Of a stretch of 64,000 nt of DNA, positions 57,227-64,000 are shown in pieces. Origin of the DNA: Erythrobacter litoralis (lineage in GTDB: Bacteria > Pseudomonadota > Alphaproteobacteria > Sphingomonadales > Sphingomonadaceae); the NCBI RefSeq assembly GCF_001719165.1, contig NZ_CP017057.1, positions 1,116,001 to 1,180,000 of the forward strand. The letters run 5' to 3'. Every line of letters starts with the position of its first letter. The stretch's first letter is position 1. Under the pieces are notes generated by a model that made no database searches, had not been told where the DNA came from, and saw only the letters and a program-made list of their open reading frames with translations. A program made the translations under genes and the position numbers.

Positions 57227-57285
57227 CTCGGTGCTGTTCCCTCCGCTTCGCTTCGGGGCACCTGCGGGCGCGCGGTCGCGCTTGC
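57227..57285 (+). repeat. Dispersed 59-bp repeat, copy 2
   Basis: This is the second copy of the element at 55067-55125, with one mismatch (at 57253). It lies in the same place relative to its hairpin, on the same strand and after a gene. Similarity ends within a few bases of the block, so the element is short. Confidence 0.8.
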
Positions 57286-57366
57286 GGCTGCGCCGGTTGT
57301 CGGGTGGGTTCGCCTGCTGGAGCGAAGTCGTCGGGGTTGTTCCGCCGCCGGGTCGCGCGATCCGGC

Positions 57367-57762
57367 CTACAGCACTCCCGCCGCGACCAGCGCCGCCACC
57401 ACCGCAAGCCCGAGCAGCGTCAGCATCGTCACGAGCGTGCCGAGCATGCGCCCGGCCTGCTTCGAGCCGCCGTCCATGCCAAAGCCGTGCGCGATCCGGC
57501 CGACGATGTAGACCCCCGCGACCCATTGCAGCCACCAGCTGCCCGCGCCCGCCAGCTCGATGAAGCCCACCAGCAGCAGCACGAAGGGCGTGTTCTCGAC
57601 GAAATTCGCCTGCGCGCGCATGCGTCTCTCGAGAGGTTCGCTGCCGCCGTCGCCGACGCTGATCCCCGCCGCCTGCCGGATTGCTCCGATGCGGATCGAA
57701 AGCCAGATGTTGAGCACGGCCGCCGCCGCGCAGGCTGCGAGCGTCACGGGTAGAATTGTCAT
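57367..57762 (-). CDS. MAPEG family membrane protein
   Basis: The 131-residue protein has four membrane helices and the MAPEG pattern ERRMRAQANFVENTPFVLLL and VGRIAHGFG. Members act in glutathione or eicosanoid-type metabolism in eukaryotes; bacterial roles are mostly unknown. ATG 57762 begins the first helix. It is alone between the second repeat and the rpmF promoter region. Confidence 0.88.
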   Translation of the reverse strand: MTILPVTLAACAAAAVLNIWLSIRIGAIRQAAGISVGDGGSEPLERRMRAQANFVENTPFVLLLVGFIELAGAGSWWLQWVAGVYIVGRIAHGFGMDGGSKQAGRMLGTLVTMLTLLGLAVVAALVAAGVL

Positions 57763-57812
57763 GAACCGATCCCCTGTCCTGTTCCCGCCGTGCTAGGGCC
57801 ACAGCGCAAGGC

Positions 57813-57840
57813 TTGCAACGCCCGAGATATTCGCTATAGC
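57813..57840 (+). promoter_or_regulatory. Predicted promoter of the rpmF operon
   Basis: TTGCAA (57813-57818) and TATAGC (57835-57840) are separated by 16 bases, about 140 bp upstream of rpmF. This pairing is a plausible housekeeping promoter for an alphaproteobacterium. Confidence 0.5.
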
Positions 57841-57981
57841 GCGCGCCTTCCCGCCATTTCAGCGAGGACCCGCGCGCTCGGCATGCTTGTGCGCGCGCGC
57901 GCCTTGCCGTAAGGGCGGCAGCTGAACAAACGGCGCAGAACCTGCGCAAGACACGATTTTACCTGAGGAATTGGCGTAGCC

Positions 57982-58164
57982 ATGGCTGTCCCCAAGAGAA
58001 AAGTATCGCCCCATCGCCGCGGCAATCGCCGGGCCCACGATTCGCTCAAGGTCGAGGCGTTCCACGAATGCCCGAATTGCGGCGAGCTCAAGCGTCCGCA
58101 CCACATGTGTGGTCACTGCGGGTTCTATAACGGCCGCGAAGTGATGGTGCCCAAGGGCATCTGA
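57982..58164 (+). CDS. rpmF: Ribosomal protein L32
   Basis: This 60-residue large-subunit protein begins [20 protein letters not shown] and has the two CxxC pairs (30-33 and 43-46, CPNC and CGHC) that bind zinc. The zinc-containing form is the standard one, so a second zinc-free paralogue may be elsewhere. It heads the classic rpmF-plsX-fabH block and lies 27 bp before plsX. Confidence 0.98.
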   Translation: MAVPKRKVSPHRRGNRRAHDSLKVEAFHECPNCGELKRPHHMCGHCGFYNGREVMVPKGI

Positions 58165-58191
58165 CCCACCCTTGACTGAAGGATCAAGCGC

Positions 58192-59301
58192 ATGAGCCTC
58201 CCGCGTATCGCCGTTGACGCGATGGGCGGCGACGAAGGCGTGCGCGTCATGGTCGAGGGCGCCGCCATCGCCCGCCGTCGGCACAAGGATTTCCAGTTCC
58301 TGCTGGTCGGCGATGAAGGCCGGATCAAACAGGCGCTCGAACACCATCCCGGCATGGCCGGCGCATCCGAAATCCTCCATTGCGAGGACGTGGTCGGCGG
58401 CGACGAATTGCCCAGCCGCGCGATCCGCCGCGCCAAGACGACCAGCATGGGCCTGGCCGTGGGCGCTGTGAAATCGGGCGAAGCGGGGGCCGCGGTCAGC
58501 GCCGGTAATACCGGCGCGCTGATGGCGATGAGCAAGATCGCGCTGCGCACGCTGCCCGGCATCGACCGCCCGGCACTCGCCGCGCTGCTTCCGACTTTGC
58601 AGGAACACGACGTCGTGATGCTCGACCTCGGTGCCAACACCGAGGCCGATGCGCGCAATCTCGTCCAGTTCGCGGTCATGGGCGCAGCCTATTCGCGGAT
58701 CGTCAACGGCTTTGAAAAACCGCGAGTGCGCCTGCTCAATATCGGCACCGAGGAGATCAAGGGCACCGATGCGCTGCGCGATGCCGCCGCCCGCCTGTCC
58801 GCCGCCACAGCGCGCGAGGACAGCGATCTCGCCCTCGAATTCGATGGCTTCGTCGAATCCGACAAGATCAACCGGGGCGAAACCCATGTCGTCGTGACCG
58901 ACGGTTTTTCGGGCAATATCGCATTGAAGGCGATCGAGGGTTCGGCCCGCTTCGTCACCGACCTGCTCAAACAGGCCTTCACCTCCTCGCTGCGTTCGAA
59001 GATCGGGTTTCTCGTCTCGCGCCCGGCGACCGAATTGCTCAAGCACCATCTCGACCCCAACAACCACAACGGCGCGGTCTTTCTCGGCCTCAACGGTGTG
59101 GTGGTGAAGAGCCATGGCAGCGCGACTGCGGGCGGGGTCGCCAATGCGGTAGCGGTCGCCGCGCGCCTGCTCGAGAACAAGCTGACCGAACGGATCGCCC
59201 ATGACCTTGCCGCGATGGGCGAGGATGCGCTTAAGGAAAACGGGCGCGAAAACGGCCGCCAGTCGACGGGCAAGGACAGTCCGGACGAGGCGGCTGCGTG
59301 A
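58192..59301 (+). CDS. plsX: Phosphate acyltransferase PlsX
   Basis: PlsX makes acyl-phosphate from acyl-ACP, starting phosphatidic acid synthesis. The 369-residue protein shows [19 protein letters not shown] at the start, [20 protein letters not shown] and [22 protein letters not shown] (in part). It overlaps fabH by 4 bases (GTGA). Confidence 0.97.
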   Translation: MSLPRIAVDAMGGDEGVRVMVEGAAIARRRHKDFQFLLVGDEGRIKQALEHHPGMAGASEILHCEDVVGGDELPSRAIRRAKTTSMGLAVGAVKSGEAGAAVSAGNTGALMAMSKIALRTLPGIDRPALAALLPTLQEHDVVMLDLGANTEADARNLVQFAVMGAAYSRIVNGFEKPRVRLLNIGTEEIKGTDALRDAAARLSAATAREDSDLALEFDGFVESDKINRGETHVVVTDGFSGNIALKAIEGSARFVTDLLKQAFTSSLRSKIGFLVSRPATELLKHHLDPNNHNGAVFLGLNGVVVKSHGSATAGGVANAVAVAARLLENKLTERIAHDLAAMGEDALKENGRENGRQSTGKDSPDEAAA

Positions 59302-60272
59302 TCGGTTCGCGCTTGCTCGGCTCGGGCTCGGCCCTGCCGCGGCGCGTCGTCACCAATGACGAGCTCGCCGCCCGGGTCGATACGAGCGACGAATGGATCG
59401 TCGAGCGTACCGGCATCCGCCAGCGTTACATCGCGGGCGAGGGCGAAACCACGGCGACCCTCGCGACCGATGCGGCGCGCGCGGCGCTGGCCGATTGCGG
59501 GCTCGGGCCCGCCGATATCGATATCATCGTGCTTGCCACCGCGACGCCCGACAACACCTTTCCCGCCACCGCGACCAAGGTCCAGCATGCGCTGGGCTGC
59601 AATGGCGGGATCGCCTTTGACGTGGCGGCGGTGTGTTCGGGCTTTCTCTATGCGCTTTGCGTTGCCGATTCGATGCTGCGCACCGGGATGGGCAGGCGCG
59701 CTCTGGTGATTGGGGCGGAAACCTTCAGCCGGATTCTCGACTGGAGCGACCGCACGACCTGCGTTCTGTTCGGAGACGGCGCGGGTGCGGTGGTCCTCGA
59801 AGCTCAGGGCGAGGCAAGCGAAGGCGACAAGGCTCCCGGCGTGCTCGCGACACGGCTTCATGCCGATGGGGCAAGCCACGACCTGCTTTATGTCGATGGC
59901 GGTCCCTCGACCACGCAGACGGTCGGACACCTGCGCATGAAAGGCCGCGAAGTGTTCCGCCATGCGGTCGTGAACCTGTCCGATGTCCTCAAGGAAGTGC
60001 TTGAAGAAGCGAAGGTTTCTGCCGAGGACATCGATTGGGTCGTGCCCCACCAGGCCAATGCCCGCATTCTCGATGCAACGGCGAAGAAGCTCGGCATTCC
60101 GCGCGAAAAGGTGATCGTCACCGTTCACGAACACGCCAATACCTCGGCCGCCTCGGTCCCGCTCGCTTTCGATACGGCGCGCAGGGACGGGCGCATCAAG
60201 CCGGGCGATCTGGTCATGTTCGAGGCGATGGGCGGCGGGTTCACCTGGGGGGCGAGTCTCGTCCGGCTATAA
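59298..60272 (+). CDS. fabH: Beta-ketoacyl-ACP synthase III FabH
   Basis: FabH starts fatty-acid synthesis by condensing acetyl-CoA with malonyl-ACP. The 324-residue protein has the catalytic Cys in [14 protein letters not shown], His in VPHQANARI and Asn in [13 protein letters not shown]. The C-terminal [17 protein letters not shown] is normal. The GTG start at 59298 is coupled to plsX. Confidence 0.97.
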   Translation: MIGSRLLGSGSALPRRVVTNDELAARVDTSDEWIVERTGIRQRYIAGEGETTATLATDAARAALADCGLGPADIDIIVLATATPDNTFPATATKVQHALGCNGGIAFDVAAVCSGFLYALCVADSMLRTGMGRRALVIGAETFSRILDWSDRTTCVLFGDGAGAVVLEAQGEASEGDKAPGVLATRLHADGASHDLLYVDGGPSTTQTVGHLRMKGREVFRHAVVNLSDVLKEVLEEAKVSAEDIDWVVPHQANARILDATAKKLGIPREKVIVTVHEHANTSAASVPLAFDTARRDGRIKPGDLVMFEAMGGGFTWGASLVRL

Positions 60273-60297
60273 CGCCGTGCCGGCGGCGGCGCCTGCA

Positions 60298-60325
60298 TTG
60301 CCAAAACCGCGCGAACCTTTATGAT
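60298..60325 (+). promoter_or_regulatory. Predicted ihfA promoter
   Basis: TTGCCA (60298-60303) and TATGAT (60320-60325) are spaced by 16 bases, 40 bp before the ihfA start. Each differs from the bacterial consensus by one base, making this the best-matching promoter I found. It gives ihfA a transcript separate from fabH. Confidence 0.6.
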
Positions 60326-60364
60326 ACAACGCTCGTCAGGGTCGCGCCGCGGAGGAGTTTGGGC

Positions 60365-60667
60365 ATGATGCGTTCGGTGGGCACCCTTACCCGCGCCGAT
60401 CTGGCTGAAACGATCAATCGCAAGATGGGATTGAGCCGGGCGGAATCGCTCGACCTTGTCGAGGCCATTCTCGAAAAGATGTGCGATGCGCTCGCCGATG
60501 GCGAGAACGTCAAGATCTCGGGCTTCGGCAGCTTCGTGCTGCGCGACAAGAACGAACGGATCGGCCGCAATCCCAAGACCGGGGTAGAGGTCCCGATCAC
60601 CCCGCGCCGGGTGATGACGTTCCGGGCGAGCCAGTTGCTCAAGGAACGGATCGCGAAAGGCGCCTGA
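60365..60667 (+). CDS. ihfA: Integration host factor alpha subunit
   Basis: The 100-residue DNA-bending protein has the IHF/HU fold ([43 protein letters not shown]) and the arm motif [17 protein letters not shown] that inserts into the DNA minor groove. ATG 60365 has GGAGGAG upstream; ATG 60368 is one codon later. It is followed by merR after 5 bp. Confidence 0.97.
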   Translation: MMRSVGTLTRADLAETINRKMGLSRAESLDLVEAILEKMCDALADGENVKISGFGSFVLRDKNERIGRNPKTGVEVPITPRRVMTFRASQLLKERIAKGA

Positions 60668-60672
60668 TCGCG

Positions 60673-61101
60673 ATGGCGCAGTTCGACGACGGCAAGGACG
60701 ACGGCGCGCTGCGCACGATCGGCGAAGTCTCCGAGGCGCTCGATATCAAGCCGCATGTCCTGCGTTACTGGGAACAGCAATTCAGCCTTCTCAAACCCCT
60801 CAAGCGCAGCGGCGGGCGGCGCTATTACCGCTCCAGCGACATCGCCCTTGTCGAACGGATCGACCGGCTGGTGAACCATGAGGGCTACACGCTGAAGGGC
60901 GCCGAAACGGTACTGCGGGCCGAGGCGAAATCCGAACACGATCGGCGCCTGAGCGGGGAGCGCCGCTCAGGCGACCGCCGCGTCGATGCAGCCGACAGTG
61001 CCGCGCCCGGCAATGCCACGGAACGCGCGCGCAGGCTCGCCGAAACGCTGGCCGGGCTGAAACGGGTGCGCGACAGGCTCGCCCGCGCGCTGGAAGCCTG
61101 A
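60673..61101 (+). CDS. MerR family transcriptional regulator
   Basis: The 142-residue protein has the MerR winged helix (TIGEVSEALDIKPHVLRYWE, then FSLLKPLKRSGGRRYYRSSD) and a helical C-terminus without the cysteine pattern of metal sensors. MerR-like proteins downstream of ihfA are conserved in alphaproteobacteria, but the target is unknown. It ends 3 bp from the smc stop on the other strand. Confidence 0.9.
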   Translation: MAQFDDGKDDGALRTIGEVSEALDIKPHVLRYWEQQFSLLKPLKRSGGRRYYRSSDIALVERIDRLVNHEGYTLKGAETVLRAEAKSEHDRRLSGERRSGDRRVDAADSAAPGNATERARRLAETLAGLKRVRDRLARALEA

Positions 61102-61104
61102 AAG

Positions 61105-64000
61105 CTATTCTGCCGCCATCAGTTCCGCCTCGCCGAGATCGACGCTGACGAGGCGCGAGATGCCTTTTTCCGCCATGGTCACGCCGAACAGGCGGTGCAT
61201 CCGGCTCATCGTGACGGCGTTGTGAGTGACGATGAGATAGCGCGTGCTGGTCGTGCGGACCATCGAATCGAGCAGGTCGCAGAACCGTTCGACATTGGCA
61301 TCGTCGAGGGGCGCATCGACCTCGTCGAGGACGCAGATCGGCGCAGGATTGGTCAGGAACAGCGCGAAGATCAGTGCGGTCGCGGTCAGCGCCTGTTCGC
61401 CCCCCGACAGGAGCGAAAGCGATTGCAGCCGCTTGCCCGGCGGCTGGGCATAGATTTCGAGCCCCGCTTCCAATGGATCGTCCGAATCGACGAGCGCGAG
61501 ATGCGCCTGCCCGCCCTGGAACAGCCGCGTGAACAGCACCCGGAAATGCCCGTCCACTTCCTCGAAAGCGGCGCGCAGGCGTTCGCGGCCTTCGCGGTTG
61601 AGATTGCCGATCGATCCGCGCAGGCGCGCGACCGCTTCGGCGAGTTCGGCCTGCTCGCTCGCATTGGTGCCGTGCTCCTCCTCGATCCGGGCGAGCTCGT
61701 CGGCGGCGACGAGATTGACCGGGCCGATCCGCTCGCGGCTGGCGGTGAGCCTGTCGAGCGCTTCGGATTCCTCACTGGCAGGCTTCACCTCGTCCTCGGC
61801 GAAAGCGAAGCGTTCGGAAAGCAGCGGGGGCGGGCACTGGAAGCGTTCACCTGAAACGCGCGCCATTTCGCTGCGGCGCGATTCCTCGTTCTCGGCCCGC
61901 GCGGCCAGCGTAGCGCGCCCCTCGCGCGCCTGGGCCAGCGTCTCCGTCGCTTCGGCCAGCACGCGTTCGACATCGCCGAGGGCGTCCTGCGCCAGCTGCA
62001 TCGTCTGCTCGGCTTCGGCGAGCTCCTTCGCCAGCCGCTCACGCAGCGTGTCGCCCTGTTCGATCTCGGCCATCAGCGCGGCCGGCTTGGCCGCATGGAT
62101 CGCGCGCTCCTCCTCGATTTCCTCGAGCCGGCTCGCCGCTTCCGACATGCGCCGCTCGGCATCGGAAGAGCGCGCCTGCCAGCCCGCATGGTCCGATTTC
62201 TGCGCCGCAAGCCGTTCGCGCGCGACGGCGAGGGACTGGTCGTGCGAGGCGAGTTCGGCGAGCGTTGCCTGCACCGCCGAGCGGGCGGCCTCGTTCTTCG
62301 CCTGCGCCGCCTCTAGCGCGGCACGGCCCGCATCGGGGGCGGGAAGTTCGGCGCGTTTCGCCTTTGCGGCTTCAAGGTCGCTTGTCGCGGCGGAGAGCTG
62401 TTCGGCGAGATCGTCTTCGCTGTCCGACAATTCTGCCAGGCGCGCAGCGATCCGCTCCCTCGCGGCCTCGGCCTGGTCGAGCGCGCGCCATGCCTGGCGT
62501 TCGGTCTCGACGGTTCCTGCAAGTTCGCGTTCGAGCGCGACGAGGGCGGTCTGCAGTGCGGAGAGTTCCTCGCGCGCGGCGGTCTCGCTCGTGGCGGCGT
62601 TCCCGGCGGCGGCGCGCAGGGCGGGGAGCTGTTCTTCGAGTTCCGCCAGCCGGTTGGCCGCTTCGAGCCGCGCCGCCTCGGCGGAGCCTTCGCCGCGCGC
62701 CAGAAAGCCGTCCCAGCGGCGCAGATGCCCGGCGCTCGTCACCAGCCATTCGCCCGGCGCGAGGTCGCGCCCGTCATCCTCCTCGGCGACATGGACAAGG
62801 GCGAGGCGCGCGCGCAGTTCAGCGGGGCAATCGGTGACATGGGCAAGGAGGCTGTCAGGCAATTCGCGCGGCGTCTCGCTTCCACTCCAGAAGCGTCCCT
62901 CGGCTCCGGCTTCGGGCGCGCCGAGCGGCGATTTCGCATCGCGCCCCAGCACCGCGGCAAGCGCGCGTTCATAGCCCTTGGCGACGCTCACGCGGTCGAG
63001 CGCCGCAGGCAGGCCGTGGCGGCCCTTCTCGCGCTTCTCGCGAGCATCGCGGTCGCGGGCGAGGGCGTTGTATTCGCGTTCGATCCCGGCCAGTTCGGCC
63101 TTCGCGCCCGCCAGCTGTGCCGACGCTTCGTCGCGGGCGGATTGCAGTTCGGCCTTGCGCGCCTGCTCGGTCTCGAGCCGTTCGCGCAGCCGGGCCACGT
63201 CTCCCGCCGCCTCTTGCGCAGCCTCGCGCGCGGCGATGACAGCGGCCTCGGTATCCTGTGCTTCTTCAAGCTCGGCGCGGGTCCGCTCCAGCCGTTCGCG
63301 TTCCGCCGTCAGCCGCGAAAGACGCGCTTCGGCCTGTTCGATCGCGGCCTCGGCCACGCGCCATTCGGCCTCGACCCCGGCATGGTCGGCGGTCGCCTTC
63401 GCCAGAGCGAGTTCGGCGGCGCGGCTTGCGCGTTCGGCCTTCTCGGCAGCATCGGCGAGCGCGGGGCGCTCCTTCTCGGCCTCTTCCACCGCCTTGCGGC
63501 TCGCTTCGAGTTCCCGCGACAGGCGGCTGAGCGCGTCGACCGCATCGGTCGTGAGCCGGTCGGCATCCTCGCGGTCGGCCTCGAGCCGCTCGCGCTGGCG
63601 AGTGAGGTCGGAGAGCCGCGCTTCGGCCGCTTCGAGTTTTTCCGACAGGGCCGCCATCCGGTGCCCGTGCGCGCTGGCATCGTCGCGGCGATCGGCAAGC
63701 TCGTCGCGCGCCGCGGCAAGCGTCTTGGCCGCTGCGGCCTGTTCCTTCTGCGCCTCGGCGACCTTGGCCTGCGCTTCGGCGACGCGCGCCTCGGCCCCTT
63801 CGGCCGCCGCGCGCGCTTCCTTGGCCGAACGCGCCGCATCGCGCCAGCGGGCGAAGAGTAGCCGCGCCTCGGCGGTGCCGATTTCGTCGGTCAGGGCCTT
63901 GTAGCGCTCGGCCTGCTTTGCCTGCCGGCGGAGCGAATTCATCTGCGCATCGAGTCCCGCCATGAGGTCTTCGAGCCGGGCGAGATTGGCCTCGGTCTGG
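61105..64000 (-). CDS. smc: Chromosome segregation SMC ATPase (partial)
   Basis: The gene runs past the right edge. The visible part (over 960 codons) contains a coiled-coil arm, a hinge region (about 62720-63010, including SVAKGYERALAAVLGRDAKSPLG), the second arm, and the C-terminal head. The head has the ABC signature LSGGEQALTATALIF, Walker B ICVLDEVDAPLDDANV and the H-loop YLIVTHNAVTMSRMHRLFGVTM (in part). The N-terminal ATP-binding head is missing from the window. SMC condenses and segregates the chromosome with ScpAB. Confidence 0.95.
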   Translation of the reverse strand, partial: QTEANLARLEDLMAGLDAQMNSLRRQAKQAERYKALTDEIGTAEARLLFARWRDAARSAKEARAAAEGAEARVAEAQAKVAEAQKEQAAAAKTLAAARDELADRRDDASAHGHRMAALSEKLEAAEARLSDLTRQRERLEADREDADRLTTDAVDALSRLSRELEASRKAVEEAEKERPALADAAEKAERASRAAELALAKATADHAGVEAEWRVAEAAIEQAEARLSRLTAERERLERTRAELEEAQDTEAAVIAAREAAQEAAGDVARLRERLETEQARKAELQSARDEASAQLAGAKAELAGIEREYNALARDRDAREKREKGRHGLPAALDRVSVAKGYERALAAVLGRDAKSPLGAPEAGAEGRFWSGSETPRELPDSLLAHVTDCPAELRARLALVHVAEEDDGRDLAPGEWLVTSAGHLRRWDGFLARGEGSAEAARLEAANRLAELEEQLPALRAAAGNAATSETAAREELSALQTALVALERELAGTVETERQAWRALDQAEAARERIAARLAELSDSEDDLAEQLSAATSDLEAAKAKRAELPAPDAGRAALEAAQAKNEAARSAVQATLAELASHDQSLAVARERLAAQKSDHAGWQARSSDAERRMSEAASRLEEIEEERAIHAAKPAALMAEIEQGDTLRERLAKELAEAEQTMQLAQDALGDVERVLAEATETLAQAREGRATLAARAENEESRRSEMARVSGERFQCPPPLLSERFAFAEDEVKPASEESEALDRLTASRERIGPVNLVAADELARIEEEHGTNASEQAELAEAVARLRGSIGNLNREGRERLRAAFEEVDGHFRVLFTRLFQGGQAHLALVDSDDPLEAGLEIYAQPPGKRLQSLSLLSGGEQALTATALIFALFLTNPAPICVLDEVDAPLDDANVERFCDLLDSMVRTTSTRYLIVTHNAVTMSRMHRLFGVTMAEKGISRLVSVDLGEAELMAAE

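Noticed and set aside
62265-62837. Plus-strand ORFs within smc
   Set aside because: Low-complexity Arg/Ala/Ser shadows of the coiled-coil coding sequence.

Overview
The window looks like chromosomal core DNA of a high-GC alphaproteobacterium in the order Sphingomonadales, most like Erythrobacteraceae. This is inferred from gene content and order, not from a search. Supporting signs are the lptD-surA-pdxA-rsmA block, an atpHAGDC operon without F0 genes and with a short epsilon subunit, a SciP/DUF1153 CtrA regulator, an HdaA-type DnaA regulator next to an EpsC-type cysE, DUF2794, CobT, and the rpmF-plsX-fabH-ihfA-merR block. Genes are tightly packed, many stop/start pairs overlap by 1-8 bases, and GTG/TTG starts are common. 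I see no phage, insertion sequence, CRISPR array, rRNA or tRNA.

Layout. 1-6143 (minus): end of an exported protein gene, then rsmA, pdxA, surA and lptD (outer-membrane assembly, vitamin B6, rRNA methylation). 6345-9555 (plus): pepA, a 50-codon DUF2256 gene, holC, a lipoprotein and ndk. 9619-12912 (minus): purM, a purN fused to a YjbR-like domain, and a sulfotransferase. 12984-16118 (plus): a DUF2066-like envelope protein, hdaA, cysE and DUF2794. 16119-16812: a lower-GC patch with one small membrane protein. 16813-18596 (minus): an SDR dehydrogenase and gph. 18685-21383 (plus): glmU, a VOC protein, an HNH-like protein and a SOUL protein. 21388-24006 (minus): sciP and a prolyl oligopeptidase. 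24138-29307 (minus): the F1 ATP synthase operon, with an extra lipoprotein gene between atpG and atpD.

29753-38335 is the most accessory-looking stretch. It holds two tandem exported paralogues, a membrane-anchored trypsin-like protease, another exported protein, ogt, DUF4142, CHAD, a glutathione transferase that appears to start with ATT, and an exported protein. 38627-42408 (minus) carries an Fe-S photolyase-like gene and priA. 42468-44652 carries DUF4197 and a tandem DUF2490 pair, one copy of which is broken by an early TGA. 44750-48591 (plus) carries transaldolase, CobT, two small membrane proteins and a nitroreductase. 48588-55038 carries a DUF998 protein, cysS, a D-2-hydroxyacid dehydrogenase, a ThDP enzyme and an aldehyde dehydrogenase. 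55039-57762 holds two copies of a dispersed hairpin-plus-59-bp repeat, an S24 peptidase domain without its DNA-binding half, and small enzymes. 57982-61101 (plus) is the rpmF-plsX-fabH-ihfA-merR block, and smc (minus) runs off the right edge.

I did not find a clear new multi-gene system. The observations most worth checking are the repeat family with compensating stems, the ATT-start transferase, the lipoprotein inside the ATP synthase operon, the PurN-YjbR fusion, the truncated S24 gene with an opposing ORF, and the exported paralogue pair beside the membrane protease.
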